A stretch of 64,000 nt of DNA from Kribbella flavida DSM 17836 (lineage in GTDB: Bacteria; Actinomycetota; Actinomycetes; Propionibacteriales; Kribbellaceae). Below the pieces are notes generated by a model that worked only from the letters and a program-made list of their open reading frames with translations, did not search any database and had not been told where the DNA came from. Position numbers and translations under genes: made by a program. This document shows positions 60,711-64,000 of the stretch, in pieces; the stretch's first letter is position 1, and the number at the start of each line of letters is the position of its first letter. The stretch is from contig NC_013729.1 in NCBI RefSeq assembly GCF_000024345.1, forward strand, positions 4,464,001-4,528,000, in the 5' to 3' direction.

Positions 60711-61088
60711 ATGGCGAGTGGAGTGATGGTCTGGTTCGAGATCTGGGTGAGCGACCTCGAGCGTGCGAAGGAGTTTTACCGGCAACTCTTCGGTTGGGAG
60801 TACGTGCCGTTCGAGGAGTATGAGCCGGAGAATTACTGGCTCATCAAGACCCCCGACGGCGACTGCGGAGCGATAGTCAGGCGCGACGATGACGCTCACG
60901 CTGAACGTGTTCGCTCAACCGTCATCTACGCGCAGGTCGAGAACTTGGACGACGCAGTAAGCATCGCTACCACTGGCGGTGCTCGGCTGGTCGAGCCGTG
61001 CAAGAAGATCGGCACGTCTGACGGATACTTCGCACTCGTCAGCGATCCAGACGGGAATGAGATCGGCATTTGGGCGGCGCGCCGCTGA
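60711..61088 (+). CDS. VOC-family (glyoxalase/dioxygenase superfamily) protein
   Basis: The 125-residue protein consists of two beta-alpha-beta-beta-beta units of the vicinal-oxygen-chelate fold (VWFEIWVSDLERAKEFYRQL with FGWEY, and FALVSDPDGNEIGIWA at the end). A metal-site Glu of the second unit is present (NEIGIW). GGAAGGAG precedes the ATG by 5 bases. It follows the SRPBCC gene by 42 bases and is presumably co-transcribed. Members include glyoxalases, fosfomycin-resistance enzymes and binding proteins. The sequence does not decide. Confidence 0.88.
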   Translation: MASGVMVWFEIWVSDLERAKEFYRQLFGWEYVPFEEYEPENYWLIKTPDGDCGAIVRRDDDAHAERVRSTVIYAQVENLDDAVSIATTGGARLVEPCKKIGTSDGYFALVSDPDGNEIGIWAARR

Positions 61089-61094
61089 TGAGGG

Positions 61095-61145
61095 TCTAGC
61101 TGCTGGGCCGACAGGTCGATGCCCACGACCTGCTTCTCGGGCCCC
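61095..61145 (-). pseudogene. Scrap of a SAM-dependent methyltransferase
   Basis: The minus strand reads GPEKQVVGIDLSAQQLD, which matches motif I and the following acidic loop of class I methyltransferases. Nothing else of the gene remains in frame. It overlaps the downstream side of the SRAP remnant, underlining how rearranged this area is. Confidence 0.4.
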
Positions 61146-61179
61146 AGCGAGGGTAAGAGTCAGTCGCAGCCGGGCGGCC

Positions 61180-61421
61180 GGGCAGGGCGAGGGTCGAGCC
61201 GTCGGCCGGGCGGAGCGCGAACGGCTGCTTCAGCGGCTTGCCGCCCTTGCCGACCTGCTCGGACTCCAGCCACTCGTAGAACGCGTCGACCGGGATGAGC
61301 GCGCGCCGCGACGTGAACGGCGTACGGAACGAAGGCTTCTCGTGCACCGTCTCGGCCCGGGCGTTCACCATCTTCGACCCGATCTTGAGGTCCTTCGCCC
61401 AGAATGGAACCAGCCTGTTGA
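61180..61421 (-). pseudogene. SRAP/YedK-family gene, central fragment
   Basis: Read on the minus strand: LVPFWAKDLKIGSKMVNARA, then ETVHEKPSFR and RRALIPVDAFYEWLES (with the conserved Asn and Glu), then PFALRPADGSTLAL. This is the middle of an abasic-site-processing SRAP protein. The N-terminal part lies about 1.47 kb away at 62889-63092 in the same orientation, and the C-terminal part (normally ending with the catalytic His region) is lost beyond 61180. Confidence 0.85.
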
Positions 61422-61506
61422 CCGGACTACGCGACCAAGGCCGGCGGTGATGCGTGGGGAAGGGCCCAACGGCCGACGTCGTGGGAACCAGGATCCGATC
61501 GCACGG

Positions 61507-61953
61507 TCAGACCGGGATTGAGTCGTAGCGGGCAGAGACCGCCTTGCGGACGGCCGGGTCGCGGATCGCGTTCTTCGGTAGTTCGCCGAGCTCGAAGAAC
61601 ATCTCCTCCAAACCACCCGGCACCATCAAGGTCAGGAACCGGCCGCCACCCTCGGCCGCGGTGATGGTGTGCGCCGTGCCCCGCGGTACCAGGATGTACG
61701 TTCCCGGGTTCGCCACGATCGCTTCCTCTCCGACGGTGAACGTGAACCGGCCGTCCAAGACGAAAAATGACTCCTCGAACCCGCGATGCAGATGCGGCAC
61801 TGTCCAGGCGCCCCCGCTGGTACCCCAGAACTCCGTCAGTGCGAACGCGTCCGTGCTGTCGGCACCAGCCAGCAGCCGCATTCGCGCGACCCCGAGATCC
61901 ACCGTGCGCCCATGCCCCGACGCCACCACATGCGCCTGTCTCGACACGACCAT
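61507..61953 (-). CDS. Small cupin-domain protein
   Basis: The 148-residue protein has one cupin barrel with WTVPHLHRGFEESFFVLDGR (metal ligands His, His, Glu) and PRGTAHTI (the last His), plus a helical C-terminal tail. The ligands are complete, so it can bind a divalent metal. Quercetinase-like or isomerase-like activity is possible but unproven. The ATG at 61953 was chosen, and a GTG three codons upstream is equally possible. It is divergent from the HxlR-like gene. Both lie inside the segment that splits the SRAP gene. Confidence 0.85.
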   Translation of the reverse strand: MVVSRQAHVVASGHGRTVDLGVARMRLLAGADSTDAFALTEFWGTSGGAWTVPHLHRGFEESFFVLDGRFTFTVGEEAIVANPGTYILVPRGTAHTITAAEGGGRFLTLMVPGGLEEMFFELGELPKNAIRDPAVRKAVSARYDSIPV

Positions 61954-62032
61954 CTGACCCACCCCACTTCTGCAAGAGGCCGACAGGACGCCGACCTGCT
62001 GCTCTCAACGTCCCGCTGATCACACGGCGGGG

Positions 62033-62052
62033 CAACATCAAAATCTGAAGTT
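62033..62052. promoter_or_regulatory. Imperfect palindrome between cupin and HxlR genes
   Basis: CAACATCA, then AAATC, then TGAAGTTG: arms match in 7 of 8 positions. It stands in the divergent promoter region, the expected place for an HxlR-family operator. Confidence 0.5.
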
Positions 62053-62085
62053 GCTATCCGGCGCCGTCGGGGTGACGCTGGAAGG

Positions 62086-62790
62086 GTGCGGAAGTACGGT
62101 CAGTTCTGCCCGATCGCCAGGAGCTCCGAGCTGCTGGCAGAACGCTGGACGCCGATCATCGTCCGCAACCTGCTCAACGGCTGCCGCACCTTCAACGAGA
62201 TCCGGCAGGGAGCTCCGGGCATCTCGACCGCCCTGCTGGCTCAGCGGCTCGACACCTTGGAGCGGCACGGAGTCCTTGTCCGCACGATGAACCCATCCGG
62301 CCGCGCGTGACGTACAAGCCGACCGAGATGGGACTGGCTCTACGGTCGGTCCTGGACGCGTTGGGGCAGTGGGGTGCCCAGTGGCTGGAGATCGAACCAA
62401 GTCACGTCGACCCGGCCTACGTGCTCTGGGCCACCCTCAAGCTCATTGACGTCGACCGGATCCCCGCGCAGACCACGGTGATCCGGTTCGAGCTGAGCGA
62501 CCGTCCATCGGACCGCTACTGGCTGATCCTGCGCCATCCGCAGCCGGAACTCTGCACCCGTCCCAGCGGGTACTCGGAAGACATCGTGTGCCGCACCGAC
62601 TCAAATACTCTCGTCGACCTCCACCTGAACCGACTGACCTACCCCCGCCGCGATCCGCGCCAACCGCCTTGAGCTGCTCGGCCCGCCGCACCTCACCCGC
62701 CAGTTCCGAAGCTGGTTCGGCACGAGCCCCTTCGCCCGCTTCATCCCGCCAACGCCGCCGACCGTTCAGCGGACACGGCCGGCCGGGCCG
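62086..62790 (+). pseudogene. HxlR-family regulator with C-terminal SCP2-like domain, two frameshifts
   Basis: GTG 62086 opens a winged helix (RKYGQFCPIARSSELLAERW, then TPIIVRNLLNGCRTFNEIRQ). The frame ends at TGA 62308, but the sequence continues one frame over from GTG 62307 (TYKPTEMGLALRSVLDALGQ with WGAQWLEIEP and the lipid-binding-like domain). A second shift lies at a run of five C near 62642-62646, after which AAIRANRLELLGPPHLTRQF with RSWFGTSPFARF completes the usual end. The GTGA overlap could be translational coupling, but two breaks in one gene favour decay or sequencing errors at the C-run. The full-length protein would have about 235 residues. Confidence 0.8.
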
Positions 62791-62888
62791 CCGCCCTCGA
62801 GTTGAGGATTATGGATGCTCGGGTACGGGGCTCATCTCCGCAAACCAGAGGGATTTCGCGGACTCACCTGCAAGTTCGGTGAATACGC

Positions 62889-63092
62889 CCACCGGAAGCT
62901 GCGCAGCTCCCTCACCGGAGCAGCCTCGGCATCGCTGGCGCCGCCCGGGACCCGGGCGATCACGACCGGGTTGTTCTTGGTCGAGGCGACGTTGCAGTCC
63001 GGTCCTCGCAGCTCGTCGGCGTTCTGCTCGTCGACGACGAACTGCTCCAGCAGGTTCACCCGGCTGGCTGTTGATGCGTACCGTCCACACAA
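62889..63092 (-). pseudogene. SRAP/YedK-family gene, N-terminal fragment
   Basis: It starts with TTG-TGT (MCGRYASTASRVNLLEQFVV), giving the catalytic Cys2 of abasic-site-crosslinking SRAP proteins, and runs to LRSFRW at base 62889. There the family continues with GLVPxWAKD, but here the sequence changes abruptly. The missing continuation begins at 61421. The SRAP gene has therefore been opened by about 1.47 kb of DNA. Confidence 0.85.
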
Positions 63093-63167
63093 GCCACCAG
63101 GCTGCCACGCCCGACGGACACTCAGCCGACCCCCTGCCGGGCGGTGCGTGTGTTCTGTCAGAGCACC

Positions 63168-63302
63168 TCACCCGCCGTAGACGACGTCCGCGAGACCTTG
63201 AAGCACGGTCCCGACGCCAATCAGCAGTACGGCCAGATCGTTGACACTCAGCTTCGGCCGGCGGCGGCTCGAACGGCGGCGCTTCGGCTGCTGGTTGCTC
63301 AT
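63168..63302 (-). CDS. Possible 44-residue membrane peptide
   Basis: An ATG at 63302 opens a basic N-terminus (SNQQPKRRRSSRRRPK) followed by one hydrophobic helix (LAVLLIGVGTVLQGLADVVY). Basic-then-helix is a plausible small membrane protein, but there is no Shine-Dalgarno sequence, and it abuts gene remnants. Treat as tentative. Confidence 0.35.
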   Translation of the reverse strand: MSNQQPKRRRSSRRRPKLSVNDLAVLLIGVGTVLQGLADVVYGG

Positions 63303-63303
63303 T

Positions 63304-63500
63304 GGCGGACCTTGGTCAGCGACTTTTGGAGTCCTTCCCGCCCCAGCGCTGGGAGGTGATCTCGTCCGGCCACGGGTGCCCGCGCCGAGCCGGCCGCAGG
63401 ACGGCACCGAGCTCGGCCGACTGCGCCGCGGTCAGCGGCACGCTCCGGCCGACCATCACCAGCGCGCCCGTCGCGGTACCGGCCGGCGATCACCACCTCG
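63304..63500 (-). pseudogene. ATP-dependent DNA ligase, C-terminal remnant
   Basis: The minus strand encodes ALVMVGRSVPLTAAQSAELG and then HPWPDEITSQRWGGKDSK, the OB-fold end of actinobacterial ATP-dependent DNA ligases. After GGKDSK the frame shifts (SLTKVR continues in another frame) and the gene breaks. The adenylation domain with its KxDG motif is absent. Such ligases usually accompany Ku-type repair genes. This is a decayed piece. Confidence 0.75.
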
Positions 63501-63564
63501 GGCCGGTCGACCGCTCCCGCGCCTCCTTGAGTCCGCGGTCACCGGTGAGACCGCTAACAGGCCA

Positions 63565-63838
63565 GTACAACGCTGCTGTCGCTGAGAAAAAGGCGGCATC
63601 GGCGGGGCTGGAGGCATTCGAGCCGGCGGAGCGACTGACCGCTGCCGATCTCCGGGCGATGGTCACGGAGCTGGGTGCGATGCGCGCGGTTCTCGACCGC
63701 GCCGATCGGGGCGATCTCCACGACCTGTACGGCGCGCTCGACCTCAAGGTGTCCTTCAACGACAACACGCGGGTGGCTGATGTTTCGATCAGTCCTACCC
63801 CGCGTGTGGTTAGCCTGCGTGTCCGAGGGGGGACTTGA
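63565..63838 (+). pseudogene. Site-specific recombinase, C-terminal remnant ending inside tRNA-Leu
   Basis: The frame AEKKAASAGLEAFEPAERLT, then RAMVTELGAMRAVLDRADRG and YGALDLKVSFNDNTRVADVS, ending RVVSLRVRGGT, matches the tail of actinomycete large serine recombinases. The final codons lie within the 3' end of the tRNA-Leu gene on the other strand. A recombinase gene whose end abuts or enters a tRNA is the classic arrangement of an integrated element. Only the last about 90 residues remain, so the element is dead or has left. Confidence 0.7.
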
Positions 63839-63905
63839 ACCCCCACGCCCCGTAAAGGGCACTAGCACCTCAAGCTAGCGCGTCTGCCTATTCCGCCACC
63901 CGGAC
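63820..63905 (-). tRNA. tRNA-Leu, anticodon GAG
   Basis: Read on the minus strand, GTCCGGG (63905-63899) pairs with CTCGGAC, then discriminator A. The anticodon stem CTAGC/GCTAG encloses TTGAGGT, giving anticodon GAG. The long variable arm typical of Leu (around CCCTTTACGGG) and a T-arm GGGGG-TTCAAGT-CCCCC are present. No CCA is encoded. Length 86 bases. Confidence 0.93.
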
Positions 63906-64000
63906 AGGTGGTCTGGCCGCTGCGGATTGCTCCGGAGTGGCGCCGACCGGAGAACAGTAGCAAACCACCCGGGGGAAATTCACATCGGGGCGGCTGTGCG

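Noticed and set aside
61422-62888. Segment within the SRAP gene as an insertion sequence
   Set aside because: No transposase, no terminal inverted repeats noticed. It contains an ordinary cupin and HxlR gene pair.
1-64000. CRISPR array
   Set aside because: No regularly spaced direct repeats with unique spacers were seen on reading through. Repeats found are operator palindromes and hairpins.

Overview
The window is high-GC actinobacterial DNA: GTG and TTG starts, strong GGAGG-type ribosome binding sites, many 4-base ATGA/GTGA gene overlaps, ECF sigma factors, LacI/IclR/TetR regulators and large secreted multi-domain glycoside hydrolases. The gene mix (ThuA-copper oxidase and GH39 proteins, LGFP protein, narHJI) fits a soil nocardioform such as Kribbella. 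That genus is an inference from gene style, not a database result.

Layout. 1-2711: the end of a respiratory nitrate reductase operon (narH partial, narJ, narI). 2982-7790: a compact, apparently unusual RiPP cassette. It comprises a 38-residue precursor, a LanM-like dehydratase that has no LanC cyclase and instead ends in a DUF6624-like domain, a JmjC/cupin-fold protein that has lost its metal ligands, and a second one with an intact HxD...H triad. The three enzyme genes are joined by 4-base overlaps. This is the best candidate for an undescribed system. 7949-9579: an ECF sigma factor and a membrane partner. 9660-12549: an alpha/beta hydrolase, a SnoaL-TetR pair with a palindromic operator, and gene remnants.

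12772-22696: a LacI-controlled sugar locus. It has a lipoprotein binding protein, two permeases, an intracellular GH39, an intracellular GH2 and a secreted GH39, with a 28-bp perfect palindrome between the repressor and the operon and a strong terminator at the end. 22831-25271: a copper-handling pair (YcnI and a CopC-CopD fusion). 25474-40611: a region probably held together by one IclR regulator. Related 16-bp operators lie before a 4-oxalocrotonate-tautomerase-like gene, a 1921-residue secreted ThuA plus AA5 copper-radical-oxidase protein, the kduI-kduD-ABC transporter-aldehyde dehydrogenase operon, and the iclR gene itself. The theme is uptake and catabolism of (unsaturated) uronates.

42047-48216: an LGFP-repeat protein, a TPR-CHAT (caspase-like) protease, a divergent subtilisin-like protease, a small unknown protein and an ECF sigma factor, possibly one proteolytic stress or conflict module. 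49435-53748: a 1437-residue secreted GH123-like enzyme with several carbohydrate-binding domains.

From about 53.7 kb to the end the DNA is rich in decayed genes. They include a truncated TetR, ParB, MocR, ketopantoate reductase, a SAM methyltransferase scrap, a SRAP gene cut in two, a frameshifted HxlR-SCP2 gene, the C-terminus of an ATP-dependent DNA ligase and the C-terminus of a recombinase. The last runs into a tRNA-Leu(GAG) gene, which suggests an old integration site. Intact islands are an Asp-box secreted protein, an arsR-SRPBCC-VOC operon with a near-leaderless promoter, a cupin and two membrane proteins.
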